A stretch of DNA of 64,000 nucleotides from Actinomadura flavalba DSM 45200 (lineage in GTDB: Bacteria > Actinomycetota > Actinomycetes > Streptosporangiales > Streptosporangiaceae). A program made the position numbers and the translations under genes. Positions 35,511-44,556 of this stretch are shown here, one piece after another (the stretch's first letter is position 1; each line of letters starts with the position of its first letter). The notes beneath the pieces are model-generated. The model saw only the letters and a list, made by a program, of their open reading frames with translations. It ran no database searches and was not told the DNA's origin. The stretch covers positions 434,001-498,000 of the forward strand of contig NZ_KB894095.1 in assembly GCF_000374305.1 (NCBI RefSeq), written 5' to 3'.

Positions 35511-38500
35511 GTGCTGCCCGAGCACCTGGAGCTGCTGGTCACCGACGAGCCCGTCTGCGACCTCTACGCGCACGGCCCGTGGCGCGTCCCGGACGGGCTG
35601 TTCGCCGAGATCCGCGCCCGCATCGACAAGCTCGCCGCCGACCCGCGCGCCGCCGCCCTCACCACCGACGCCCAGCCGCTGCTGACCCCGCCCGCGTCGC
35701 TCGTCGTCGGTGACCTCGTCCTGCTCGTCGACTTCCTGTGCGGCGCCGCCGCCGTCAACTCCGGCACCCACTCCCGCCTGCAATACCAGTTCTTCAACCG
35801 CTACCTGCGCGAACCCCAGGACCCGCTGCGGCCGCTGACCGGCTGGGGCGTCACGACCGGCGGGTTCCGGCCGCTGGAGTGGCTGGAGGAGGCGCCCGAC
35901 CAGGACGTCGCGCTGTCGCTGGCCCGCGACTCGCTCGACGTCCTGGCGGGCATGGAACCCCTCGAACGCCGCCGCCAGGCGCTCATCCGGCTCTACGACG
36001 CGCCGCCGCCCGACCTCGACATCACCGCGCCGCTGGACGAGCAGCGCCGCCGCTGGATCGCGCACGCGTCCGACGACATCGTCGCGGACCTGCCCGAACT
36101 CGCCGGGCCGATCGGCTACCTGGACTGGGTGTGCCTGGGGCTGCTGCCCGTGCACGAGCACCTGACGCGCGTCGCGCCGCACCCCGAGTCCGTCCCGGAA
36201 CTCCTGGTGAACCTGCTGCTCCAGGCCGGGCTGGAGGAGGTGCCCGCCGAACTCGCCGCCGTCCTCACCCGCGACCGCTACGGCGAGATCCTCGAACGGT
36301 TCCCGGCCGTCCGCGAGGGCTTCGACGCGTCCGCCTGGTACGGGCGCGCCCGCGCCTGGCTGGCCCGCGCGCTCGGCGCCGGGGAGGCCGAGGCGTGCCG
36401 GGGCTGGCTCGACATGGCGATGCGCTTCACCGGCTCGGTGCAGGGGCTGCCCGACGACGCCCGCTACCCCGACCCCGAGTGGATTCCGGTCGGTGAGTTC
36501 CAGGCCGACCTGCGGCGGCTGGCCGCGCCGCGCCGCCGCGTCCCCAACCGGCTCGCCGCGACCGTCGAGCCGCACGCGCCGCGCCGCCGGTCGGTGCGGG
36601 AGGTCCCGGCCGGCGCCGACCTGATCGGGATGCCCGAGGTCGTCCGGGCGCTGGAGGGCATCGCCGCCGACCACACCCGGCCCGTCCGGCTGATGATCGT
36701 CGGGCCGGACGGCACCGGCAAGCGCGACGCCGCCCAGGAGGCCGCCCGGCTGCTCCAGGACCGGCTCATCTCCGGGCCGCCGCTGTGGCTCGCCGGGGAC
36801 TTCTTCGCGGGCAAGGAGGTCTCGGTCGGCACGACCCATCTGCACATCGACGCCCGCGACTCGGTCGGCACCCGGCTCGTCATCATCGACGGCCTGGACG
36901 ACATGTCCCGCGACCCGCGCAGCGGCGAGGCCGTCCTGGAGGAGCTGCACCGGCTCGTCGACGCCCACGACGACCTGCACGTCGTCGCGCTGTGCGAGCC
37001 GGGCGGCGACGACCGCGTCCGCGAGGTCAACCCGGGGCTCGCGCTGCGGTTCCACGTCGCGCACACCCGCGCGTTCACGCCCGCCGAGCACGCCGAGCTG
37101 TTCGCCCGCGCGCTGCGGCAGCGCGGCGCCCGCGCGCACAAGCCCGTCCTGACCGCCGCCGGGCGGCTGCTCGCCCGCACCAAGCCCGTCCGCAACCTGC
37201 GCAACGCGCGGCTCGCGCACCGGCTCGCCGCCGACGTCGTCGCCGCCGTCGCGCAGCGCACCGAGCCCGGCGCGGACGTGCGAGTGCTGCGCGCCGACCT
37301 GCCCGAGGTGTTCGACGCGTCCGGCGGCGCGACCGACCCCATGGCCGAGCTGGCGGCGCTGACCGGGCTGCGGACCGTCAAGCAGGAGATCGAGCTGCTC
37401 GCCGCCGCCGCGCGCACCGCCAAGGCGCGGCGCGAGGCCGGGCTGCACGTGCCCGCGCCGTCCCGGCACATGATCTTCAGCGGGAACCCGGGCACCGGCA
37501 AGACCGTCGTCGCGCGGCTGCTCGCCCGCATCTACAAGGACCTCGGCGTGCTGTCGTCCGGGCACCTGGTGGAGGTGTCGCGGGCCGAGCTGATCGGGCA
37601 GTACATCGGTGAGACGGCCGTGAAGACGCGCGCCGTCGTCAAGCGCGCCGTCGGCGGCGTGCTGTTCATCGACGAGGCGTACTCGCTGACGCAGTCCGAC
37701 CTGGGCGAGGACTACGGGCAGGAGGCCGTCGCCGAACTCGTCAAGCTCATGGAGGACCACCGGGACGACCTCGTCGTCATCGCCGCCGGATACGAGCGGG
37801 AGATGCAGCGGTTCGTCGGCTCCGATCCCGGGCTCTCCTCCCGGTTCCCGACGACCGTCCGGTTCCCCGACTTCTCCGACGCCGAACTGGGCGAGATCTT
37901 CGTCGCGCAGGCCGCCGAGAACGGCGTCGTCCCCGACGAGGACGCCCGCGACAAGCTCGCCGGGCTGCTGCGCCGGGCCCCGCGCGGCCGGTCGTTCGGC
38001 AACGCGCGGCTGATGCGCAACCTCGCCGAGCGCGCCATCGCCCTGCACGCGCGGCGCCTGGCGTCGGTGCGGCGGCCCGACGCCGACGACCTCGTCGTGC
38101 TCCGCGCCGCCGACCTGCCCGACACGCTGTCCGGCACCACCCGCACCGCGCCCGCCACCGACCCGCTGACGACGCTGGACGGGCTCGTCGGGCTGCGCGC
38201 CGTCAAGGAGGAGGTGCACCGGCTCGTCGCGGAGGCCCGCGCCGCCGAGCTGCGCCGCGCCGCCGGGCAGCCCGCGCCGTCACCGACGCGGCACATGGTC
38301 TTCACCGGCAACCCGGGCACGGCCAAGACGACCGTCGCGCGGCTCATCGCCGCCGTGTACGCGCAGCTCGGGCTGCTGTCGTCCGGGCACCTGGTCGAGG
38401 TGTCGCGCGCCGACCTGGTCGGCACCCACCTCGGGCAGACCGCGCCGCGCGTCCGCGCCGCCGTGGAACAGGCCGTCGGCGGCGTCCTGTTCGTGGACGA

Positions 38501-38972
38501 GGCGTACGCGCTGACCGGCGACGCCTACGGCCAGGAGGCCGTTTCGACGCTGGTGAAACTGATGGAGGAATACCGCGGCGACCTGCTCGTCATCGTCGCC
38601 GGATACGAACGGGAAATGGGCGGCTTCCTCACCGCGAACTCGGGTCTGGAATCACGTTTCCCGAAGCGGCTGGCGTTCCCCGACTACACCGCCGGGGAAC
38701 TCGTCTCGATCTTCGAGCACCTGGCGCTGGCCGAGGGCTTCACCCTCGCCGCCGACGTCGGACCGGCGCTGCGGGACCTGCTGCGCGGGGCCGCGCGCGG
38801 GCCGTCGTTCGGCAACGGGCGGCTGATGCGCAACCTGCTCGACACCGCGATCTCCCGGCAGGCGCAGCGCCTCGACCCGGCCGCCCCGGCGGACGCCGTC
38901 ACGACGCTGCGCGCCGCCGATCTTCCCCCCGACACCGGCACCGGACCGGCTCCGGCCGGTCTTTATCTCTGA
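35511..38972 (+). CDS. CbxX/CfxQ-type triple-AAA ATPase, EccA/SpoVK-like
   Basis: The protein has 1153 residues. After an N-terminal region of about 370 residues without recognised motifs come three AAA modules. The first is degenerate (VGPDGTGKRDAA near 401, VIIDGLDDM as Walker B), while the second and third are canonical: GNPGTGKT near 657 with LFIDEAYSL, and GNPGTAKT near 932 with LFVDEAYAL. Both have the CbxX pore and sensor regions (YEREM, GLSSRFP, GLESRFP). Such proteins act in type VII secretion (EccA) or as rubisco-activase-like remodelers. GTG 35511 follows AGGGGG. The MinD-like gene follows after 85 bases. Confidence 0.82.
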   Translation: MLPEHLELLVTDEPVCDLYAHGPWRVPDGLFAEIRARIDKLAADPRAAALTTDAQPLLTPPASLVVGDLVLLVDFLCGAAAVNSGTHSRLQYQFFNRYLREPQDPLRPLTGWGVTTGGFRPLEWLEEAPDQDVALSLARDSLDVLAGMEPLERRRQALIRLYDAPPPDLDITAPLDEQRRRWIAHASDDIVADLPELAGPIGYLDWVCLGLLPVHEHLTRVAPHPESVPELLVNLLLQAGLEEVPAELAAVLTRDRYGEILERFPAVREGFDASAWYGRARAWLARALGAGEAEACRGWLDMAMRFTGSVQGLPDDARYPDPEWIPVGEFQADLRRLAAPRRRVPNRLAATVEPHAPRRRSVREVPAGADLIGMPEVVRALEGIAADHTRPVRLMIVGPDGTGKRDAAQEAARLLQDRLISGPPLWLAGDFFAGKEVSVGTTHLHIDARDSVGTRLVIIDGLDDMSRDPRSGEAVLEELHRLVDAHDDLHVVALCEPGGDDRVREVNPGLALRFHVAHTRAFTPAEHAELFARALRQRGARAHKPVLTAAGRLLARTKPVRNLRNARLAHRLAADVVAAVAQRTEPGADVRVLRADLPEVFDASGGATDPMAELAALTGLRTVKQEIELLAAAARTAKARREAGLHVPAPSRHMIFSGNPGTGKTVVARLLARIYKDLGVLSSGHLVEVSRAELIGQYIGETAVKTRAVVKRAVGGVLFIDEAYSLTQSDLGEDYGQEAVAELVKLMEDHRDDLVVIAAGYEREMQRFVGSDPGLSSRFPTTVRFPDFSDAELGEIFVAQAAENGVVPDEDARDKLAGLLRRAPRGRSFGNARLMRNLAERAIALHARRLASVRRPDADDLVVLRAADLPDTLSGTTRTAPATDPLTTLDGLVGLRAVKEEVHRLVAEARAAELRRAAGQPAPSPTRHMVFTGNPGTAKTTVARLIAAVYAQLGLLSSGHLVEVSRADLVGTHLGQTAPRVRAAVEQAVGGVLFVDEAYALTGDAYGQEAVSTLVKLMEEYRGDLLVIVAGYEREMGGFLTANSGLESRFPKRLAFPDYTAGELVSIFEHLALAEGFTLAADVGPALRDLLRGAARGPSFGNGRLMRNLLDTAISRQAQRLDPAAPADAVTTLRAADLPPDTGTGPAPAGLYL

Positions 38973-39057
38973 CCTCACGGAAAGCGTGTGTTTCGCGGGC
39001 TCCGGCCTGTCTAGACTCGTACCCGACTTCCAGGATCAACGGCGGAAATGGGGATCG

Positions 39058-40071
39058 GTGCCCGTTCGGGACTGGCAGCTCCGGGTGCTGCGCGACGCCG
39101 GCGCCGCCGACACCGGTCTCGTCGCCCCGGCCGTGCTGGGCGACCACGACCCGGAACCCGCCGTCCACCGCCTCATGGCCGCCTACGCCGCCGAGGACTT
39201 CGCCCGGCGCGTCCCGCACGGCGACCCGGTGCTGCGGCGGCTCGGCCGGGGCGTCGTGCGCGGCCTCGGCTCGGCCTCCCCCGGACGGGACGCCGACCTC
39301 GCCGCCCGGATCGGCGCGCCCGTCCCGTCCTGCCGGTGGATCGCCGTGACGAGCCTCCGGGGCGGCGCCGGGAAGTCGACCATGGCCGCGCTCGTCGCCG
39401 GGGTCCTGCGGCAGTACCGCGACGACCGCGTGATCGCCGTCGACGCCGACGCGGGCCTCGGCTCGCTGCCGCTGCGGCTCGGCGCTCCCGGCACACGCAC
39501 CCTGCGCGACCTGGCGGCGGCGCCGCCGGGCGGCTGGGACGCGACCGCCGCCCACCTCACCCGCACGCCCGAGGGCCTGTGGGTGCTGCCCGCCGCCGTG
39601 CCCGGGCAGGTCGGTGACGACCTCGACCCCGACACGTTCGCCGCCGCCGCCGGGCGCCTCGGCCGGTACTTCGCCACCGCCGTGATCGACTGCGGCGGCG
39701 GGCTCGTCTCCCCGCTGCACCACCGCGTCCTGTCCGCCGCGCACGCCCAGATCTTCGTGACGCCCGGCACGGCCGACGGCGCGATCAGCGCGCACGCCGC
39801 GCTGAGCTGGTTCGCGGATCAGGGCTACCGCGACCTGCTGAACCGGACCGTCGTCGTGCTCGTCCAGTCCGCGCCCGGCGCCCACACCGACCTGCGGCAC
39901 GCGCACGAGGTGCTGAGCCACGACGGGCTGCGCGTCGTCGCCGTCCCCCACGACCGGCACCTGGCCGCCGGGAACGAGATCGCGCCGGAGCGGGTGGGCG
40001 CCGCCGCGCGGGACGCGGCCGTCCGCATCGCCGCCGAGGCGTTCGCGCACGCGCTGTCCGGGGGCGCCTGA
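39058..40071 (+). CDS. MinD/ParA-like P-loop ATPase
   Basis: The protein has 337 residues. A variable N-terminal 90 residues precede WIAVTSLRGGAGKSTMAALV, the deviant Walker A of MinD/ParA proteins, then VIAVDADAGLGSLPLRLG and a Walker-B-like TAVIDCGGG. The C-terminal part (AAHAQIFVTPGTADGAISA, LLNRTVVVLVQSA) fits the MinD-like proteins associated with type VII secretion genes in actinomycetes. GTG 39058 is chosen for the GGGG box. Its stop overlaps the next start by one base (TGATG). Confidence 0.8.
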   Translation: MPVRDWQLRVLRDAGAADTGLVAPAVLGDHDPEPAVHRLMAAYAAEDFARRVPHGDPVLRRLGRGVVRGLGSASPGRDADLAARIGAPVPSCRWIAVTSLRGGAGKSTMAALVAGVLRQYRDDRVIAVDADAGLGSLPLRLGAPGTRTLRDLAAAPPGGWDATAAHLTRTPEGLWVLPAAVPGQVGDDLDPDTFAAAAGRLGRYFATAVIDCGGGLVSPLHHRVLSAAHAQIFVTPGTADGAISAHAALSWFADQGYRDLLNRTVVVLVQSAPGAHTDLRHAHEVLSHDGLRVVAVPHDRHLAAGNEIAPERVGAAARDAAVRIAAEAFAHALSGGA

Positions 40072-40355
40072 TGGGCCGCGAACTCGTCGTGGTCACACGG
40101 GAGCGGCCCGACGTCGCCTCCCCGTACCTGACCGACGCCGCCGACCGGCTGCTCGCCCACGTCCGCGCGCCGCTGCTCGTCGAGGTGCCGGGCGAGACCG
40201 AGCGGCTGCTCGGCGTCCGCGTGGACGAGCCCGTCTGGTGGGTGGAGATCCGCGCCGCCGCCGACCCCCCGGCGGCGGGCCGCGCCGCGTGGCGCTACGC
40301 CGAGGACCTGGCCGCCCGCCACGACGGCACGGTCTGGTTCGGCGCCCGGACGTGA
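40071..40355 (+). CDS. Small protein of the AAA-MinD module
   Basis: The protein has 94 residues (MGRELVVVTRERPDVASPYL and onward). It has a mixed alpha/beta pattern, a WWVEIRAAAD strand and no Cys, signal or membrane segment. Family not recognised. Its start overlaps the MinD-like stop and its stop overlaps the next GTG start (GTGA), so it is translationally coupled in the middle of a four-gene operon, which strongly supports that it is real and acts with its neighbours. Confidence 0.65.
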   Translation: MGRELVVVTRERPDVASPYLTDAADRLLAHVRAPLLVEVPGETERLLGVRVDEPVWWVEIRAAADPPAAGRAAWRYAEDLAARHDGTVWFGART

Positions 40356-41116
40356 CCGCGAACATCGGCGCGGACGCCGTGACGGACAAGGCCGTGCTCG
40401 TCCTCAGCGACCGGCCCGTGGTGCCGCTCGGCCCCGGCCTGCTGGAGAAGATCACTGCGCGCGGGCGCGTCGTGCAACTCGTGACGTCGCCGGACTCGCG
40501 CGTGACGCTGCCGCTGCGCACCGAGCTGGAGGACGGCCGCGTCCACTGGGTCGTCGCCGGGGACGGCTACTACGACGGGCTCACCGGCCGCCCGCTGCGC
40601 TGGGACGGCGCGGCGTTCACCCCCGACCCGTCCGCCCGCGACTACGCGCCCGACTTCACGTCCGAGCCGCGCATGCCCCCCGGCACGCCGCTGACGCTGA
40701 CCGTGCGGACGCCCCGGACGCCCTCGTCCCCGCCGGGCCTCGCGCTCGCGGCGCTGACGCGGCTGGTGACGGGCGCGCCGCCGCTGGGGTTCGGCACGTC
40801 GGAGCCGCTGACCCGGCGCTGGGAGCCGTCGGCCCTGCGCGGCGCCGAGAGCGCGCGCGTCCTCGTCGTCGGCTCCGGCCCGCGTCCGGCCCTGGGCTCC
40901 CTCACCTGGACCGACGACACCGAGACGTCGACCCTGACGATCGGCCACACCCCGTCCGACCCGCCGCCCCTGGCCCACCTCCCCTGGCTGGCCGCCACCC
41001 TCACGGCCGAGCACCCGCTGACGTCCTTCGACGCCCACCTCACCCCGACCGCCGCCGACCTCACCACCGAACCCCGCTGGACCGGCACCCCGAGCACCGT
41101 GGCCATCGCCGGGTAG
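40352..41116 (+). CDS. Protein of unknown function, last of the AAA-MinD operon
   Basis: The protein has 254 residues from GTG 40352, which overlaps the upstream stop by four bases; GTG 40379 is an alternative. It begins with a region rich in beta strands (KAVLVLSDRPVVPLGPGLLE, RVVQLVTSPDSRVTLPL, VHWVVAGDGYYDGLTG). The second half is Pro/Thr-rich with repeated short strands ending TWTDDTETSTLTIG. It may belong to a DUF family that accompanies type VII secretion loci (DUF6177-like), but I cannot confirm this. It is cytosolic by sequence. Confidence 0.6.
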   Translation: MTANIGADAVTDKAVLVLSDRPVVPLGPGLLEKITARGRVVQLVTSPDSRVTLPLRTELEDGRVHWVVAGDGYYDGLTGRPLRWDGAAFTPDPSARDYAPDFTSEPRMPPGTPLTLTVRTPRTPSSPPGLALAALTRLVTGAPPLGFGTSEPLTRRWEPSALRGAESARVLVVGSGPRPALGSLTWTDDTETSTLTIGHTPSDPPPLAHLPWLAATLTAEHPLTSFDAHLTPTAADLTTEPRWTGTPSTVAIAG

Positions 41117-41185
41117 TTGAAATTTCGGGGAATAGGACGATCATCCAGGTCGTTAGTTCCGTTAACGACCCCCGGGAGGCACCCC

Positions 41186-41344
41186 TTGCCCAGCAGCATC
41201 CCCGTCCGCCGCCGGCACGGACACCGTCACGTCCGCACCCGCTCGCTGCGCGCGCTCGCGGTCGCGGCCCGTCTCGAACGCCACGATGTGCAGGACGGCC
41301 CACCGGGCCCGCCGCCGTCCGTGCCCGAGCGCGAAACCACCTGA
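41186..41344 (+). CDS. Possible 52-residue basic protein
   Basis: TTG 41186 follows a clear GGGAGG site. The frame encodes an Arg/His-rich peptide (SIPVRRRHGHRHVRTRSLRA) and ends just before a strong terminator, as expected for a real short gene. The family is unknown. A longer in-frame start at 41117 lacks a ribosome binding site. Confidence 0.35.
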   Translation: MPSSIPVRRRHGHRHVRTRSLRALAVAARLERHDVQDGPPGPPPSVPERETT

Positions 41345-41352
41345 CGAACCAT

Positions 41353-41380
41353 GAAGCCCCCGGAAACTCCCGGGGGCTTC
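41353..41380 (+). terminator. Rho-independent terminator
   Basis: An 11-bp perfect stem (GAAGCCCCCGG) with a six-base loop is followed by GTCCTTTTC, one of the few hairpins here with a T-rich tail. It closes the operon that starts at 35511. Confidence 0.85.
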
Positions 41381-41453
41381 GTCCTTTTCGGGATGTTTAA
41401 CGGCGCGACGACCGTCTTCTTCCCCCTAGTCTTGCCGGACGGGCGGACCAGCG

Positions 41454-43109
41454 ATGGAAGTGAGCGGAGTGACCGAAAGCAGCATCCCGGACACCCACCC
41501 CCTGCGGCCCGGCGACCCCGGCCGCCTCGGCGCCTACGAGCTGGTCGGCCGGCTCGGCGAGGGCGGCCAGGGGGCCGTGTTCCTCGGCCGGCGCGCGGGG
41601 GCCGCCGCCGACGACCTCGCCAACCACGTCGCGATCAAGCTCCTGCACGCCGACCTCACCGGCGACACGTCCGCGCGGTCCCGGTTCGTCCGCGAACTCG
41701 CCGTCGCCAAGCAGGTCGCGCGGTTCTGCACCGCGCAGGTGCTGGACGCCGACGTCGCGGGCGACCACCCCTACATCGTCAGCGAGTACGTTCCCGGCAA
41801 GTCGCTGCACCGCGTCGTCCAGCAGGACGGGCCGCGCACCGGCGGCGCCCTCGAACGGCTGGCGATCAGCACGCTCACCGCGCTCATCGCGATCCACCAG
41901 GCCGGGATCGTGCACCGCGACTTCAAGCCGCACAACGTGATGATGGGGCCAGACGGCCCCCGCGTCATCGACTTCGGCGTCGCCCGCGCGCTCGGCGCCG
42001 CCGGGGAGACGCAGAACGTCGGCACCCCCGCGTACATGGCGCCCGAGCACTTCACCGCCGGGCCCGTCGGCCCCGCCGCCGACATGTTCGCCTGGGGCAC
42101 CACGATGGTGTTCGCCGCGACCGGGCAGCCCGCGTTCGGCAATGACGACCTTGCCGCCGTCATGCACCGCATCCTCACCGGCGAACCGCAGCTCGGCGCG
42201 CTGCCCGAACCGCTGCGCGACCTCGTCCTGGCGTGCCTGGCCAAGGACCCGGCGCGGCGGCCGGGCGCCCGCGAGGCGCAGGAGCGGCTGATGGGCGCCG
42301 CCAGCGGGATCGGGCCGCGCTACCAGGCGCTGCCGCCGCCCCCGCCGCCGTTCGCGGCCGCCCCCGCGCATCCGGTGAACGCGACCAATCCCGCCACGAT
42401 GCCGCAGCCCGGCCAGGTTGGAGCGGTCCCGTCGCGCGGGCCGCGCGTGGCGCTGCCCGTCACGGCCGCCGCGCTGCTCGTCGCGCTGATCGCGGGCGGC
42501 GCCGTCTGGGCCGCCAACCGTCCCGGCGGCGAACCCGAGCGGCGGCAGGCCGCCGTCGAGCAGGAGGCCGCCGCGGAGGACGGACGGGCCGGAGCCGCCG
42601 GCGGCGCCCCCGGCACGTCGAAGAAGCCGACGCCGTCCGCGAGCCGCAAGACGACCCCCGCCACGACCCCGGGGGCTCCCAAGGCCCGCCCCGAACGGCC
42701 CGGCGCGTCCACGCCCCCGGCCGGTGACGGCAGGCCGCCCACGGGCACGCCCGCGCCGACGAGGCCCGCCCCGCGCCCCGAACCGGCCAACCGGTACACG
42801 CCGCAGGCCGCGTGCAACAGCGGCGGCCACGGCGGCGGCTACTACGTGCAGCGGTCCGTGGCGGGCAGCGGCGGCACCGCGTACCTGCTGTACAACGGCT
42901 CCGGCTACAACTGCGCGGTCACGATGAAGACGAAGAACGTCGGCAAGAAGACGAACGTCTCGGTGTGGGTGCAGCGCCAGGGCGGTTCGCGGATCTCCGA
43001 CGGAGGCGCGTTCGCCTGGTACGCCGGGCCGGTCTACGTGAAGGCGCCGGGAACCTGCGTCCGCTTCGGCGGCAACGGCGCGAGCGCGCCGTACGGCAAC
43101 TGCGGCTGA
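41454..43109 (+). CDS. Membrane Ser/Thr protein kinase with SapA-like extracellular domain
   Basis: The protein has 551 residues. The Hanks-type kinase domain (about 27-285) is intact: VGRLGEGGQGAVFLG, Lys62 in VAIKLL, HRDFKPHN with Asp156, DFGVAR at 174-179, and GTPAYMAPEHF. A single membrane helix lies at about 331-354, then a Pro/Thr-rich linker, then a C-terminal domain of about 100 residues (YYVQRSVAGSGGTAYLLYN, YAGPVYVKAPGTCVRFGG) with paired Cys that resembles spore-associated protein A. It likely senses an external cue. GTG 41469 is an alternative start matching relatives better. Confidence 0.87.
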   Translation: MEVSGVTESSIPDTHPLRPGDPGRLGAYELVGRLGEGGQGAVFLGRRAGAAADDLANHVAIKLLHADLTGDTSARSRFVRELAVAKQVARFCTAQVLDADVAGDHPYIVSEYVPGKSLHRVVQQDGPRTGGALERLAISTLTALIAIHQAGIVHRDFKPHNVMMGPDGPRVIDFGVARALGAAGETQNVGTPAYMAPEHFTAGPVGPAADMFAWGTTMVFAATGQPAFGNDDLAAVMHRILTGEPQLGALPEPLRDLVLACLAKDPARRPGAREAQERLMGAASGIGPRYQALPPPPPPFAAAPAHPVNATNPATMPQPGQVGAVPSRGPRVALPVTAAALLVALIAGGAVWAANRPGGEPERRQAAVEQEAAAEDGRAGAAGGAPGTSKKPTPSASRKTTPATTPGAPKARPERPGASTPPAGDGRPPTGTPAPTRPAPRPEPANRYTPQAACNSGGHGGGYYVQRSVAGSGGTAYLLYNGSGYNCAVTMKTKNVGKKTNVSVWVQRQGGSRISDGGAFAWYAGPVYVKAPGTCVRFGGNGASAPYGNCG

Positions 43110-43122
43110 CCGCCGGGAAAGG

Positions 43123-43151
43123 TCCGCGGGCCGGGGCCGGCGGCCCGCGGA
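43123..43151. terminator. Bidirectional terminator hairpin
   Basis: A 10-bp perfect stem (TCCGCGGGCC) with a nine-base loop lies between convergent genes ending at 43109 (+) and 43164 (-). Confidence 0.8.
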
Positions 43152-43163
43152 GAGGACATCGGC

Positions 43164-43457
43164 TCAGTTGTGGCCGTGTGCGATGAGATGGTCGAAGTCG
43201 CCGTCCTTGGCGCCCATGATGAGCGCCTCGATCTCCGGGCGGGTGTAGATGAGGGCCGGGCCCTCGGGGTGGCGGGAGTTGCGCATCGCGATGCGGTCGC
43301 CGGGAAGCTCCGCGATCTCGACGCAGTTGCCCTGGGAGTTGCTGCGGCGGGACTTCAGCCAGCGGGCGCCGCTCAGGTGCGCCGCGGACATGCCGTTGTA
43401 GGTGGAGGGTACGGTCGGTCTCGGGCCGTTACGGCCCGTGTCGGACTGGAGCATCAT
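43164..43457 (-). CDS. DUF397 protein
   Basis: The protein has 97 residues. The core GARWLKSRRSNSQGNCVEIA and IAMRNSRHPEGPALIYTRPE match DUF397, a small actinomycete family that partners XRE regulators; BldB belongs to a related group. The start overlaps the stop of the HTH gene (ATGA), so the pair is translated together. It probably forms an antitoxin-like or developmental switch with the HTH protein. Confidence 0.92.
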   Translation of the reverse strand: MMLQSDTGRNGPRPTVPSTYNGMSAAHLSGARWLKSRRSNSQGNCVEIAELPGDRIAMRNSRHPEGPALIYTRPEIEALIMGAKDGDFDHLIAHGHN

Positions 43458-44320
43458 GCCTCTCTGAGGAGATCACCGAGAAGCTCGACGGTGCGTTCCG
43501 GGGTCTCGCTGTCGACGCACAGGCGTTCCATCACCTGGAGATAGGTGTCGACGTCGTCGCGCTTGTCGAGGTACATCGCGCCGGTGAGGTTCTCGACGTA
43601 GACCACGTCCGGCAGATCCTGCTCGGGAAAGCGCAGGATGGAGAAGGCGCCGCCCTCGGCGGCGTGGCCGCCGAAACGGAACGGCATGATCTGGACGGTC
43701 ACGTTGGGGAGCTTGGCCATCCTGATCAGATGCTCGAACTGGCCGCGCATCACCTCGGGGCCGCCGATCGGGCGCCGCAGCGCCCCCTCGTCCAGCACCG
43801 CCCACAGGCGCGGGGCCTCCGGGGCGGTCAGCCGTTCCTGACGTTGCATGCGCAGGTCGACGCGCTGATCGATCTCGTGCTCGGAGGCACCGGCGTTGCC
43901 CTGGCGGATCACCGCGCGGGCGTAGCCCTCCGATTGCAGCAAGCCCGGAACGAACTGCAACTCGTACGTGCGGATGAGCGCCGCGGACTCCTCCAGGCCG
44001 ACGTAGGTCTGGAACCAGCCGGGCAGGATGTCGCTGTAGCGGTGCCACCAGCCGGGGGTGTTGGCGTCCCGGGCCAGTTGCAGCAGCACGGCGCGCTCTT
44101 CCGCGTCGTCCACGCCGTAGAGCGTCAGCAGGTCGTCGACGTCGCGCTCTTTGAAGCTGACCCGGCCGAGTTCCAGTCGGCTGATCTTCGACTCCGACGC
44201 GCGGATGACGTAGCCCGCCTCCTGGCGGCTCACGCTCCGCGCCTCGCGAAGGCGGCGCAGTTGTGAGCCGAGCAGGATGCGACGGACCGTCGACCCGCTT
44301 CCCGACGTCTCTGGAGTCAC
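43454..44320 (-). CDS. XRE-family regulator with DUF5753 domain
   Basis: The protein has 288 residues; GTG 44320 has GGGAGG seven bases upstream. Helix-turn-helix at about 15-70 (LRRLREARSVSRQEAGYVIR, SESKISRLELGRVS), followed by DUF5753 at about 95-275 (YVGLEESAALIRTYELQFVP, MPFRFGGHAAEGG). This pair is widespread in Streptomyces-like genomes and usually controls itself and development or antibiotic genes. It is transcribed toward DUF397 and divergent from the HATPase gene. Confidence 0.93.
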   Translation of the reverse strand: MTPETSGSGSTVRRILLGSQLRRLREARSVSRQEAGYVIRASESKISRLELGRVSFKERDVDDLLTLYGVDDAEERAVLLQLARDANTPGWWHRYSDILPGWFQTYVGLEESAALIRTYELQFVPGLLQSEGYARAVIRQGNAGASEHEIDQRVDLRMQRQERLTAPEAPRLWAVLDEGALRRPIGGPEVMRGQFEHLIRMAKLPNVTVQIMPFRFGGHAAEGGAFSILRFPEQDLPDVVYVENLTGAMYLDKRDDVDTYLQVMERLCVDSETPERTVELLGDLLREA

Positions 44321-44468
44321 GCCCAACCTCCCGGCTACATGGCGGACAGCGAACCTAGTGTGCCATTGGCCTACTCGTCTCGGGGCGACCTCCGTTCAGG
44401 CAGGGGTGAACCGTTCCCGGCCACCTGTGGAAAACTTGCTGCACGTGCATGTGGCTATGCATTGGGCC

Positions 44469-44497
44469 TTGCATTCGCACGCTACGATGCGCAGGAT
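44469..44497 (+). promoter_or_regulatory. Candidate housekeeping-type promoter for the HATPase gene
   Basis: TTGCAT (-35) and CAGGAT (-10) are separated by 17 bases, 60 bases before ATG 44557, in a locally AT-richer stretch between divergent genes. Confidence 0.45.
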
Positions 44498-44556
44498 AAC
44501 GCACGAGACTTCCGAGCCATGGCTGCACAACGAGATCACTCTGCGGGGTCCCGGGA

